Made by a program: the position numbers and the translations under genes. Below are positions 35,323 through 44,300 of a stretch of DNA of 44,479 nt, in pieces. Location: assembly GCA_030065055.1 (NCBI GenBank), contig JASJDS010000009.1:1-44479 (forward strand). The letters are read 5' to 3'. Origin of the DNA: Calothrix sp. MO_192.B10 (GTDB taxonomy: Bacteria; Cyanobacteriota; Cyanobacteriia; Cyanobacteriales; Nostocaceae). Under the pieces are notes generated by a model. It was not told the DNA's origin. It did no database searches and worked only from the letters and a program-made list of their open reading frames with translations. How positions within the stretch are numbered: position 1 is the first letter of the stretch; each line of letters starts with the position of its first letter.

Positions 35323-37275
35323 GTGATAAATACTAAAACTCAAGAAACTATAGATGAACTGGATGCTTTGACGGATGCTGAAGACCACTTGCAGTTTGCT
35401 GCAAATATAATCCAGGGAGAAGATATCTCTACTGCATTAAAAAGTGAAATTGACTCTCAGATTAACCAAATTCAAAAGCGGCGTAGTGATTCCAGTCTCT
35501 ACTTAGCAGTTATTGGAGAATTTTCTAGTGGTAAGAGTACTTTTATCAATGCACTACTGCGAGATGATTTGCTCAAAACTTCAGTCTTACCAACCACAGC
35601 TGCTGCTACTAAACTGTGTTACGGTAGTTGCCTAGAAGTTGAAGTACAACTTGGCGGAACTTTCTCAAGAACTGTAAAAACCCATGTAAATAGCCAAAAA
35701 ATCACTATCCCGTGGTTGTCTGGAGTTAATGGTATTAATAATCGAGAGTTTATTCACGTCCTGACCACCAAAGATGAAGTTGCTAAAGATGTGGAGCAAC
35801 TCACTATTACCCACCCTGCTCCTTTTCTTGCCAATAGTATTGTGATTATTGACACACCTGGAACTAATGCCACCAGTACCCTACATGGACAAGTCACCAG
35901 AAAAGTCATAGCGAACGAGGCTGATGCAGTAATTATTATTATTCCAGCGACGATACCTTTATCACAGAGTCTAGCCAGTTTTTTGAGGAGTACTTTGCGC
36001 CCGTTTATTCATCGTTGTGTATTTGTAGTCACACGTATGGATCAAATTAGGCAAAGGGAACAAAGTGATGTGTTGAATAATTTACGATCGCGCCTTGTAG
36101 AACAGCTTGGCATTAAACCACCAATTTTATATAGTTGTTCCGCGCAAGTGGTGATGGATGATATTACAGGTGAAGAACCAGTACCACCAGACTTACTCGT
36201 ATGGAAACAGAGATTTGAACAGCTAGAAAAATTGGTTATTAACCGCTTGTGTCGAGAGCGCTTACTCGCCATATCAGAAAATGTCTTGCGTCTTTTGACA
36301 GGATTATTTGAGCAGCTAGAGGGAAATTTGCGATCGCAGTGGGAAAATTATCAGCAGCGTCAAGAAGCAATTAAACGAGAAATCATCCCGGATCTTGCCT
36401 TATTTACTGCTGAACAGCAGTTGTTGTGTCAGCGAATGCTTGACGACACTATCTCAACAACGATAGCAAAGAGTAGTCAGTGTGTTGAAAAATATCGAGA
36501 CAAAACTATATCAAAAATATACAATGCCATCTTCAATGCTGAAGATTTACAGGCGCTAGAGAATATTGTCAAAAATGAGGCGGAATCAATCCTGAAAACA
36601 TCTCAGGATGAACTACAACAGGAACTACAAAAAAAAATCAAGAGTATCTCACAAGCAGCAATAGCAGCCAGTCGTGAGTTTGATAGCAAGTTTATTGAGG
36701 TGTATAGTCGGCTACAGACGCTCGGAGGAGGGTTTGAAATTCAGAACACTATGCATAATGGTGTGCAAATCAACACATCTGATGTTTTTACTTCTATGCA
36801 ATCACTTCAAGAACAGATGGACACTCAAGATGGTTTTGTTGCAGTTGGAGGAATAGCTACTGGAATTGCAATCGGCAGTGCTATCTTACCAGTTGTGGGT
36901 ACAGTCATAGGTGGTTTAGTCGGTCTAATTGTATCTGGTGGGATTATGGGTGCTTCCTTAGAGAAACGCAAGCAGCAATTGTGGGACAAATTGCGCCCTT
37001 CACTGGATTCTCACTTTAACAGTGTGAAAGGACAAGCTCAAAGTGCAGTGCAAACTTATGCAGATAGTGTTAGTGCTGCGCTGAAACAGCGTATTGACAA
37101 ATACATGGCGCAGTACAAGGCAACCGTTGATCGTATCTTGCAAGAGCAAAAAACACAGTTGCAGCGTTTGACTAACTTGCAGATAGCCATGCAAGCGGAT
37201 CTTCAAGAAATAGACAGACGACGAAAATCTTTATCTGCAAAGCAACAAAGGTTAGCAGCAATTGAAGGTAAGTAA
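35323..37275 (+). CDS. Bacterial dynamin-like GTPase 1
   Basis: 650 residues from GTG 35323 with AAGAAAGGA upstream. P-loop GEFSSGKST at 65-73, switch threonines in SVLPTTAAATK, G3 IDTPGTNAT, G4 VTRMD. A long coiled-coil stalk follows, interrupted by a glycine-rich hydrophobic segment VGGIATGIAIGSAILPVVGT and GGLVGLIVSGGIMG (about residues 507-540), the usual membrane-inserting paddle of bacterial dynamins. These GTPases remodel or patch membranes. It is the first of three adjacent, same-strand paralogues; gap of 102 bases to the next. A 33-codon frame overlapping its stop may be a frameshifted tail (see separate entry). Confidence 0.92.
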   Translation: MINTKTQETIDELDALTDAEDHLQFAANIIQGEDISTALKSEIDSQINQIQKRRSDSSLYLAVIGEFSSGKSTFINALLRDDLLKTSVLPTTAAATKLCYGSCLEVEVQLGGTFSRTVKTHVNSQKITIPWLSGVNGINNREFIHVLTTKDEVAKDVEQLTITHPAPFLANSIVIIDTPGTNATSTLHGQVTRKVIANEADAVIIIIPATIPLSQSLASFLRSTLRPFIHRCVFVVTRMDQIRQREQSDVLNNLRSRLVEQLGIKPPILYSCSAQVVMDDITGEEPVPPDLLVWKQRFEQLEKLVINRLCRERLLAISENVLRLLTGLFEQLEGNLRSQWENYQQRQEAIKREIIPDLALFTAEQQLLCQRMLDDTISTTIAKSSQCVEKYRDKTISKIYNAIFNAEDLQALENIVKNEAESILKTSQDELQQELQKKIKSISQAAIAASREFDSKFIEVYSRLQTLGGGFEIQNTMHNGVQINTSDVFTSMQSLQEQMDTQDGFVAVGGIATGIAIGSAILPVVGTVIGGLVGLIVSGGIMGASLEKRKQQLWDKLRPSLDSHFNSVKGQAQSAVQTYADSVSAALKQRIDKYMAQYKATVDRILQEQKTQLQRLTNLQIAMQADLQEIDRRRKSLSAKQQRLAAIEGK

Positions 37276-37363
37276 AGATGTCGAGGATTTTCTCAAAGCG
37301 CAAAGTGTTTTTGACAACCGATTAGTAGTTGTCGATTTCCCCACTCAGAAAGTGATTGTTTAA
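37262..37363 (+). CDS. Possible tiny ORF or frameshifted C-terminal tail of dynamin 1
   Basis: From TTG 37262, overlapping the dynamin 1 stop, 33 codons read MKVSKDVEDFLKAQSVFDNR and LVVVDFPTQKVIV, then TAA. The composition is protein-like, and GAGGACTTT-type helix followed by a strand suggests real coding. It could be the original C-terminus of dynamin 1 lost by a one-base shift, or a coupled microprotein. Weak evidence. Confidence 0.3.
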   Translation: MKVSKDVEDFLKAQSVFDNRLVVVDFPTQKVIV

Positions 37364-37377
37364 TAGGAGAATTTTAT

Positions 37378-39135
37378 ATGACGATTGATCAATATCCTAT
37401 GGATCTTAGTCAGTATCTTGACTCTTGGCTTTCCCAAAGTTCGCTACTGGCAGAATCCTGTTCTGTTGCAGAGATAGTTGCCCAATTGCAAACCATCACA
37501 GAACGCTTGCGTTTTCCTGGTTTTCGACTGGCTGTTGTTGGTGAATTTAGTCGTGGTAAAAGTACTTTGCTCAATCGATTGTTGGAACGGGAACTGCTAC
37601 CAACGGCAGCATTGCCAACCACAGCAACTCTAACTACTATTACCCCTGGCACAGAAGACAGCATGGTAGTTAGTTTTGACAGTAGTCCAGAAGTGCGTCG
37701 GGCAATAGATGCTGCTTCTTGGAACGACTTGGTAGTAACTGACTCAGAGGGCAAAGAGCAGGAAGTATTAGCTAAAGTCCGAATCACCGTAGTTCATCCT
37801 TGGCTAGAAGCACTGGATGCTGAATTAATTGATACGCCAGGAATTGGAGAACTCAATACTAATCGTGCGGCTATTGTCTTTGATTTACTTAGTCAGTGTG
37901 ATGCCACAGTACTGTTAGTTAGTGCCACGCTACCCTTTAGTATGACGGAAGCTGCCTTTCTCGAACAAGAAGTGATTGGTAAGCATATTCCCCGAATTGT
38001 AGTCATTGTATCTAAGTTGGATACCATTCAACATGAACAACGAGAAGAAGTAATAGCTGTCACTAGAGAACGGATAGCCCAAATTTCGGCAGATATACCA
38101 GTTTTACCATCTTATCCAGTAGATGAAAATACAAACGAGACCGAAGCAATAGAAGCAGTGCGATCGCAAATTACTGCAATGGTAGCAGGAGGCAATCACA
38201 AAGCATGGCGCTCTCAGCAGGTAGCAAAACAACTCATTGATATATTGACTCAGTTGATTGATATAAGTTCTGTGGCGATCGCAACTGCCAAAATGAGCGC
38301 TGCTGAACACGAACAGGCACTAAAAAAGGCAAAAGCAGCAATGCGAACTGCTGAACTTCAATGGGAACAAATTCGCCTAGAGTTGGATCGGCGACGTATT
38401 CAGCACGAACAAAAATTAAAGAAAAATCTTTTCAGTAGCAAAAGCGCACTCATAGAAGTACTGAACCAAGAATTGAGTCAGACAGATAATCCTAAAACTT
38501 GGTGGGAGTGTGACTTACCTTGGCGGTTGCGGCGGGAGTTATTTTCTTTGGGACAGAAATCCGAAGAATTTCTGCTGGAGGAAATTGCTGATGATTTTGA
38601 CTGGCTAACAACAGAACTATCTCGCACATTTTCTACTCAAATGACTCAGCCACTAAGTCAAAAACAGGAAACTCTAGAGATAAAGCCTAACTTGCCACAA
38701 TTGGAAATATCTCCCATTCAGCGTTACCGCTGGTTAACCAGAATTGGCGGTGGTGTTGCCGTAATTGGTAGTTACCTTACAGGAGGAGCAGCGGTGGTAG
38801 CGATCGCTGTCAGTCTGGGTGCAGCCATTCTCAGCGAACAATTCCTCACTGACAAATTAGAAGAGCAGCGCCAACAAGTGCAGAAGAAATTGGAGCTTTC
38901 TGTAGACAAAGCATTTAATGAATACTGCGATCGCATATCTGAACGACTGCGTCAGATATACCAGCAAATAGCAGAAGAAATCCAACGCCAACAACTTACT
39001 TGGCAATCTGCCAAAACGGCTGCGATTGAAGAAACTCATCCAGACTCAGATGAACAACCTTGGCAACAAATGCTTGATAATGCCTCTGCTTTGAAACAAG
39101 AAATCCTCGCAGCAGTAGCAATGTCTAATCATTAA
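37378..39135 (+). CDS. Bacterial dynamin-like GTPase 2
   Basis: 585 residues from ATG 37378, preceded by TAGGAGAATTTTAT (Shine-Dalgarno AGGAG). P-loop GEFSRGKST at 55-63, switch region ALPTTATLTT, G3 IDTPGIGELN, G4 VSKLD. A coiled coil (about 300-360) and a hydrophobic glycine-rich paddle GGGVAVIGSYLTGGAAVVAI (about 459-478) are present. Shorter than the other two because of a reduced C-terminal stalk. Likely co-transcribed with dynamin 1. Bacterial dynamins often act as unequal pairs; a trio suggests a hetero-oligomeric membrane machine. Confidence 0.92.
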   Translation: MTIDQYPMDLSQYLDSWLSQSSLLAESCSVAEIVAQLQTITERLRFPGFRLAVVGEFSRGKSTLLNRLLERELLPTAALPTTATLTTITPGTEDSMVVSFDSSPEVRRAIDAASWNDLVVTDSEGKEQEVLAKVRITVVHPWLEALDAELIDTPGIGELNTNRAAIVFDLLSQCDATVLLVSATLPFSMTEAAFLEQEVIGKHIPRIVVIVSKLDTIQHEQREEVIAVTRERIAQISADIPVLPSYPVDENTNETEAIEAVRSQITAMVAGGNHKAWRSQQVAKQLIDILTQLIDISSVAIATAKMSAAEHEQALKKAKAAMRTAELQWEQIRLELDRRRIQHEQKLKKNLFSSKSALIEVLNQELSQTDNPKTWWECDLPWRLRRELFSLGQKSEEFLLEEIADDFDWLTTELSRTFSTQMTQPLSQKQETLEIKPNLPQLEISPIQRYRWLTRIGGGVAVIGSYLTGGAAVVAIAVSLGAAILSEQFLTDKLEEQRQQVQKKLELSVDKAFNEYCDRISERLRQIYQQIAEEIQRQQLTWQSAKTAAIEETHPDSDEQPWQQMLDNASALKQEILAAVAMSNH

Positions 39136-39141
39136 TTCCTC

Positions 39142-39256
39142 AGGACTTACGCACAAGCTACGTATTTACGTCATTACGTTTGCGTAGCATGTCCGGAACG
39201 GACGAACGAAGTGAAGTAATCGCAAAGCCTTATTTTTCGTCACGAGTGCGTAAGTC
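39142..39256. repeat. MITE-like repeat, family B (copy 2), inside the dynamin cluster
   Basis: Left end CAGGACTTACGCA, right end TGCGTAAGTC, related to 31887-32009. It fills the gap between dynamins 2 and 3 and contains TTTGCGTAGCATGTCCGGAA. Confidence 0.75.
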
Positions 39257-39306
39257 ATATTCCTGTTTCAATCTATTTTAAATTCTGAAATTTTTTGGAG
39301 ATTAAT

Positions 39307-41304
39307 ATGATTCAAACTACTTCCCACGAACAGTTTGACTTGTTCCAACAACGGCGGAAAAGTTTAGTTGCTCTCATTCAACGCCAACTGAAAATATTAG
39401 ATTCCCTGGATATGAAAGGTTGGGAAGACACTTTGCATAAATTGGAAACTCGTGTTCAGGCAGATAGTTTTAAAGTACTAGTTTTAGGAGAATTCAAGCG
39501 CGGTAAAAGCACCTTTATTAATGCCATGCTAGGCGATGAAGTTTTGCCTGCCTATGCAAAGCCTTGTACTGCCATCATTAATGAGGTCAAATGGGGAGAG
39601 CGCAAATGTGCTTTACTGCATTATACTAACTCTACAAATAATGGAGTCAAGCCAGCCCAGGAAATTCCGGTCGATCAAATTGAAGAGTATGTGGTAATCA
39701 AAGATAACGTAGGTGAAATCAAAGAAAACCCTTACGAAAAGTTAGAGTTATTCTGGCCTTTAGAAATTTGTCAAGACGGTGTGGAGATTATTGACTCTCC
39801 TGGACTGAATGAGCATGAAATTCGCCAGAAAGTCACAACGGATTACTTATCCACTGTTGATGCTGTTCTGTTTGTTCTCTCTTGTGAAGTTCTCGGTTCC
39901 CAAAGTGAACTTAATTTCATAGATAATAATTTGATTAGCATGGGACATGAAGATATTTTCTTCATTTGCAATCGAATCAACCAAATTAGAGCCAAAGAAA
40001 GAGAAAGTATTAAAGAACATGCTTTTTCTAAACTAGCTGAACGTACAAAACGTGGTAAAGAAAGTATATTTTTTATTGATGCTCTTGGTGCCCTGGAAGG
40101 TCGGCTAGATTCAAATGAACAACAGCGATTGAATCAATCCGGTGTACCTGAGTTGGAAGTAGAGTTAGCAACATTTCTCACCACACAAAAAGGACGACTC
40201 AAAATTCTCCAACCTGCTAAAGAAATCAAAGGTGCAATTCGTGAGGCGAGGCGAATAATTCCTGAGCGAGAAACACTACTACGAACTGATTTAAAAACTA
40301 TAGGAGAACGATATGAAGCTGCTCAAGCACCATTAAGATCATTAGAATTGGAACGTCAGCAAATAATTACCCGTGTATCTAACTTTATTGCTGATACCAA
40401 GCCATCTGTACACCAAAAAACACAGCAGTTTTATCAGGAATTGGCTGAGACAAAAATCACAGAGTGGATGATAGTATATGAAATTAAAGAGCCAGTTCAG
40501 TTTTTGAAGTTAGAATGGGTGACTTCACAAATAGAAAAAGTAGTCGAAGAAGTTAAAAACTATCTTGCCAACAAGATAGAGACAGAATTTGCTACATGGC
40601 AATCTTCAGAACTACAACCATTTTTAACTGAGCGATTACAAAACCTCATGCTTGAATTAGAGCAAAGAGCAGAAGCATTTGTGAGGAACGTAGAAGATTT
40701 ACGGGTTGATTTAATTGCTGGTACTTCTGCTTCCCAAGATGCAATCACATATCAAGAAGCAAAAGTGTCTTTACTTGAGCGTGTTCTTGCTGCTGCTGGA
40801 GGCTATTTATTGGGAAATGCTGCTGCTGGTGCATTGGGAGCAGCTTTTGGTTTTCAAGAAATGGCGAAAGGTTTAATTGCACAATTCGCTTTACTTGGTA
40901 TAACTTATGCCTTTGCTGGTTTCAATCCGTTTATTCTGATTCCGGCTATGGTTATTGGCGGTATTGTCCAAGGTGCTTGGAAAATTCAGTCAACTAATGA
41001 CAAAATTAAGGCAGCAGTCACTGAAAAATTTATCAACCAAATTCGTACAGATAGTTACCAAAGAGCCGACGAACTTAGCAATGCTGTTGTTCAGCAAATA
41101 GGCAAGATTAGGACTGCTGTTGACCAAGAACTCGGTCAGGAAATTCAAAATATTCGAGATCAGGTAGATTCTATTTTATCAGAAAAGCAAAAAGGGCAGG
41201 AGAATGTCGAACAGAAACTGCATGAATTGGCATCTATTCGCAAGAAGTTAGATGCAATTGACAACGAGTTAGATGAACTTATTACACAAGTAGCCACAAT
41301 GTAA
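39307..41304 (+). CDS. Bacterial dynamin-like GTPase 3
   Basis: 665 residues from ATG 39307, chosen because TTGGAG sits 5-10 bases upstream; a TTG at 39295 would add four residues. P-loop GEFKRGKST at 61-69, G3 IDSPGLNEHE, G4 CNRIN (non-canonical, Asn instead of Asp, unlike the TRMD and SKLD of the two preceding genes). A long stalk and a strongly hydrophobic paddle (GGYLLGNAAAGALGAAFGF, then LLGITYAFAGFNPFILIPAM, about 493-550) follow. The altered G4 may change nucleotide preference or make it a regulatory partner. It is followed 89 bases later by the TPR-CHAT gene. Confidence 0.9.
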   Translation: MIQTTSHEQFDLFQQRRKSLVALIQRQLKILDSLDMKGWEDTLHKLETRVQADSFKVLVLGEFKRGKSTFINAMLGDEVLPAYAKPCTAIINEVKWGERKCALLHYTNSTNNGVKPAQEIPVDQIEEYVVIKDNVGEIKENPYEKLELFWPLEICQDGVEIIDSPGLNEHEIRQKVTTDYLSTVDAVLFVLSCEVLGSQSELNFIDNNLISMGHEDIFFICNRINQIRAKERESIKEHAFSKLAERTKRGKESIFFIDALGALEGRLDSNEQQRLNQSGVPELEVELATFLTTQKGRLKILQPAKEIKGAIREARRIIPERETLLRTDLKTIGERYEAAQAPLRSLELERQQIITRVSNFIADTKPSVHQKTQQFYQELAETKITEWMIVYEIKEPVQFLKLEWVTSQIEKVVEEVKNYLANKIETEFATWQSSELQPFLTERLQNLMLELEQRAEAFVRNVEDLRVDLIAGTSASQDAITYQEAKVSLLERVLAAAGGYLLGNAAAGALGAAFGFQEMAKGLIAQFALLGITYAFAGFNPFILIPAMVIGGIVQGAWKIQSTNDKIKAAVTEKFINQIRTDSYQRADELSNAVVQQIGKIRTAVDQELGQEIQNIRDQVDSILSEKQKGQENVEQKLHELASIRKKLDAIDNELDELITQVATM

Positions 41305-41393
41305 ATTATTCTTCTCTTTCTTCATTTTTCTGGAATTGAGGGCGTTGGCGTTGAATTATTCTCATGATTATGTTGCGTCTCACGCCCTTACCC

Positions 41394-44300
41394 ATGAACG
41401 AACAACGCCAGCAAGCTTATCTCAACCTGATTCGCAGTCTGTTAGATGCCCCCAGTGGTGAAGCACCAAAGATTTTAGCCGCACACCCAGATTTACTTGA
41501 TGTTGGCTTGGTGCAGAAGGTAGAAGAAGTAGCACAGATGTGTTCCCAAAATGGAGATGAGAAGACAGCAAATAGGTTGCAAGGTTTGGCAATGCAACTA
41601 AGGGAAGCGTTGAATATAGATACTCAAGTAGATTTGCAATCTTTCAGTGAGGAGGAGATAGAAGCATATTCCCAATTCTTGGGCGAGGTACTACAAGCAA
41701 CCGCAGACAGCAAAGGTAATCCCCAAGTAGTTTACCCCTTACTGGCAAAGAATACAGACAAACTTGATGGAGTGTTTGCAGAAATACTACGTCGTTGGGG
41801 AACAAATGCGCTGGGGGGAGCTAAAGCAGATGAAGCGGAATTTTTAGCAGCAGTTATTTGTGAATTTAGCAATTTAATAGCGCAATTTCCCTTGGGTAGC
41901 AAAGCCAGTAATATGGAAATTGCCATCGCTGCTTATAATGCTGCTTTAACTGTCTTCACTAGAGAAGCTTTGCCTGTTGATTGGGCAATGACACAACATA
42001 ATCTCGCAAATGCCTACAAGGATAGAATCAAAGGAGACAGGGCAGATAATATCGAAAATGCCATGGCTGCTTACACTGCTGCTTTAACTGTCTACACCAG
42101 AGAAGCTTTGCCTATTGATTGGGCAATGACGCAAAATAATCTCGCTGCTGTCTATAGCGATAGAATCAAAGGCGACAGAGCAGAGAACATCGAAAATGCG
42201 ATCGCTGCTTGTACTGCGGCTTTAACTATCTTAACTAGAGAAGCTTTGCCTCAAAAATGGGCAGCAACGCAAAATGATCTCGCAATTGCTTACAGGCAGA
42301 GAATTAAAGGAGACAGAGCAGAGAACATTGAAAATGCGATCGCTGCTTGTACTGCGGCTTTAACTATCTTAACTAGAGAAGCTTTGCCTGTTGATTGGGC
42401 AATGACGCAAAATAATCTCGCTGCTGTCTATAGCGATAGAATCAAAGGCGACAGAGCAGAAAACATCGAAAAAGCGATCGCTGCTTTAACTGCGGCTTTA
42501 AGTGTCTTAACTAGAGAAGCTTGGCCTGTTGATTGGGCAATGACGCAAAGTAATCTCGCTGTTGCCTATAAAAGTAGAATCAAAGAAGACAGGGCACAGA
42601 ACATCGAACAGGCGATCGCTGCTTGTACTGCGGCTTTAACTATCTTAACTAGAGAAGCTTGGCCTGTTAATTGGGCAATGACGCAAAATACTCTCGCTGT
42701 TGCCTATAAGAGTAGAATCAAAGGAGACAGGGCACAGAACATCGAACAGGCGATCGCTGCTTATCGTAATGCTTTGACTGTCAGAACTAAAGAGACTTGG
42801 CCTATTGATTGGGCAGAAACGCAAAATAATCTTGCAAATGCCTACAGGCAGAGAGTCAAAGGAGACAGGGCACAGAACATCGAACAGGCGATCACCGCTT
42901 ATCGTAATGCTTTGACTGTCTATACTAAAAAAGCTTTGCCTGTTGATTGGGCAATGACGCAACATAATCTTGCTATTGCCTACGGCAATAGAATCAAAGA
43001 AGACAGGGCAGAGAATATTGAAAATGCGATCGCTGCTTGTACTGCGGCCTTGACTGTCAGAACCAAAAAAGCTTTGCCTCAACAATGGGCAGGAACGCAA
43101 AATAATCTCGGACTTGCCTACGGCAATAGAATCAAAGGCGACAGAGCAGAGAACATCGAAAATGCGATCGCTGCTTTTACTGCTGCTTTAACTGTCAGAA
43201 CCAAGGGAGCTTTGCCTGTTGATTGGGCAATGACGCAACATAATGTCGGACTTGCCTACAGTGAGAGAATCGAAGGAAACAGGACAAATAACATCGAAAA
43301 TGCCATCGCTGCTTATCGTAATGCTTTGACTTTCTACACTAGGGAAGCTTTGCCTCAAAATTATGCAGAAACTTTGTTCAGACTGGGAATTACTTACCAA
43401 GAGATAAACCAGTTTGATTTAGCATACAATAATTTTAAGTCTGCCATTGACACAGTAGAATCTTTACGAGAAGAAATATTATCTGGTGAAGAAAGCAAAC
43501 GCAAACAAGCGGAGGATTTTAATAAATTTTATAGCCGCATGGTAGAAGTTTGCTTGCAATTAAATAAGACTACCGAAGCAATAGAATATGCTGAACGCAG
43601 TAAAACCCGCAATTTAGTTGAGCAAATCCTCGAACGTGACTCTAAAACTATCTTCCCTCCAGATGTTGTCACTCAACTAGAAACCTACAGAGATGAAATA
43701 GCCGTAGGACAATATCAAATCCAAAATGGTAAAGCGGAAAATCCCCAAGACTTAGCAAAACGTCTCCAACAATTACGACAGCAACGCAACAACTTACAAG
43801 ATAAATATTTGCCTGTTGGTTCTGGCTTCAAGTTTGCTCAATTCCAAGAAACTTTAGATGCAAATACAGCAGTTATAGAATGGTACATTGCCACAGATAC
43901 AATTCTTACGTTTATTATCCAACCTCACGGACAACAATTAACCTCTTGGCAATCACCAACAGCAGAATTAGACGCACTATTTGATTGGCGTGATGAATAT
44001 TTAAAAGATTACTACAACCCAGAAGACAAAAATAAAATCCAATGGCAGAAACAACTAGAAACACGCCTAAACAAGTTAGCAGAAATTCTGCACATTGAAG
44101 AAATATTAGACCACATCCCCGAACAATGCCAAAGATTAATCCTCATTCCTCATCGCTTCTTACACCTATTCCCTCTCCATGCTTTACCCGCCAAATCATC
44201 ATACTTAATTGACTTATTCCCCAAGGGCGTAAGCTATGCACCTAGTTGTCAAATCTTACAACAAGTACAACAACGCCAACGTCCTCATTTCCAATCTTTG

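Noticed and set aside
41916-43380. Regular 138-bp DNA repeats as a non-coding satellite or CRISPR
   Set aside because: The frame is open throughout and encodes TPR-type repeats of the CHAT protein.
42645-43400. Minus-strand ORFs of 70-151 residues in the CHAT gene
   Set aside because: They are antisense shadows of the repeats, with repetitive serine-rich translations and no independent support.
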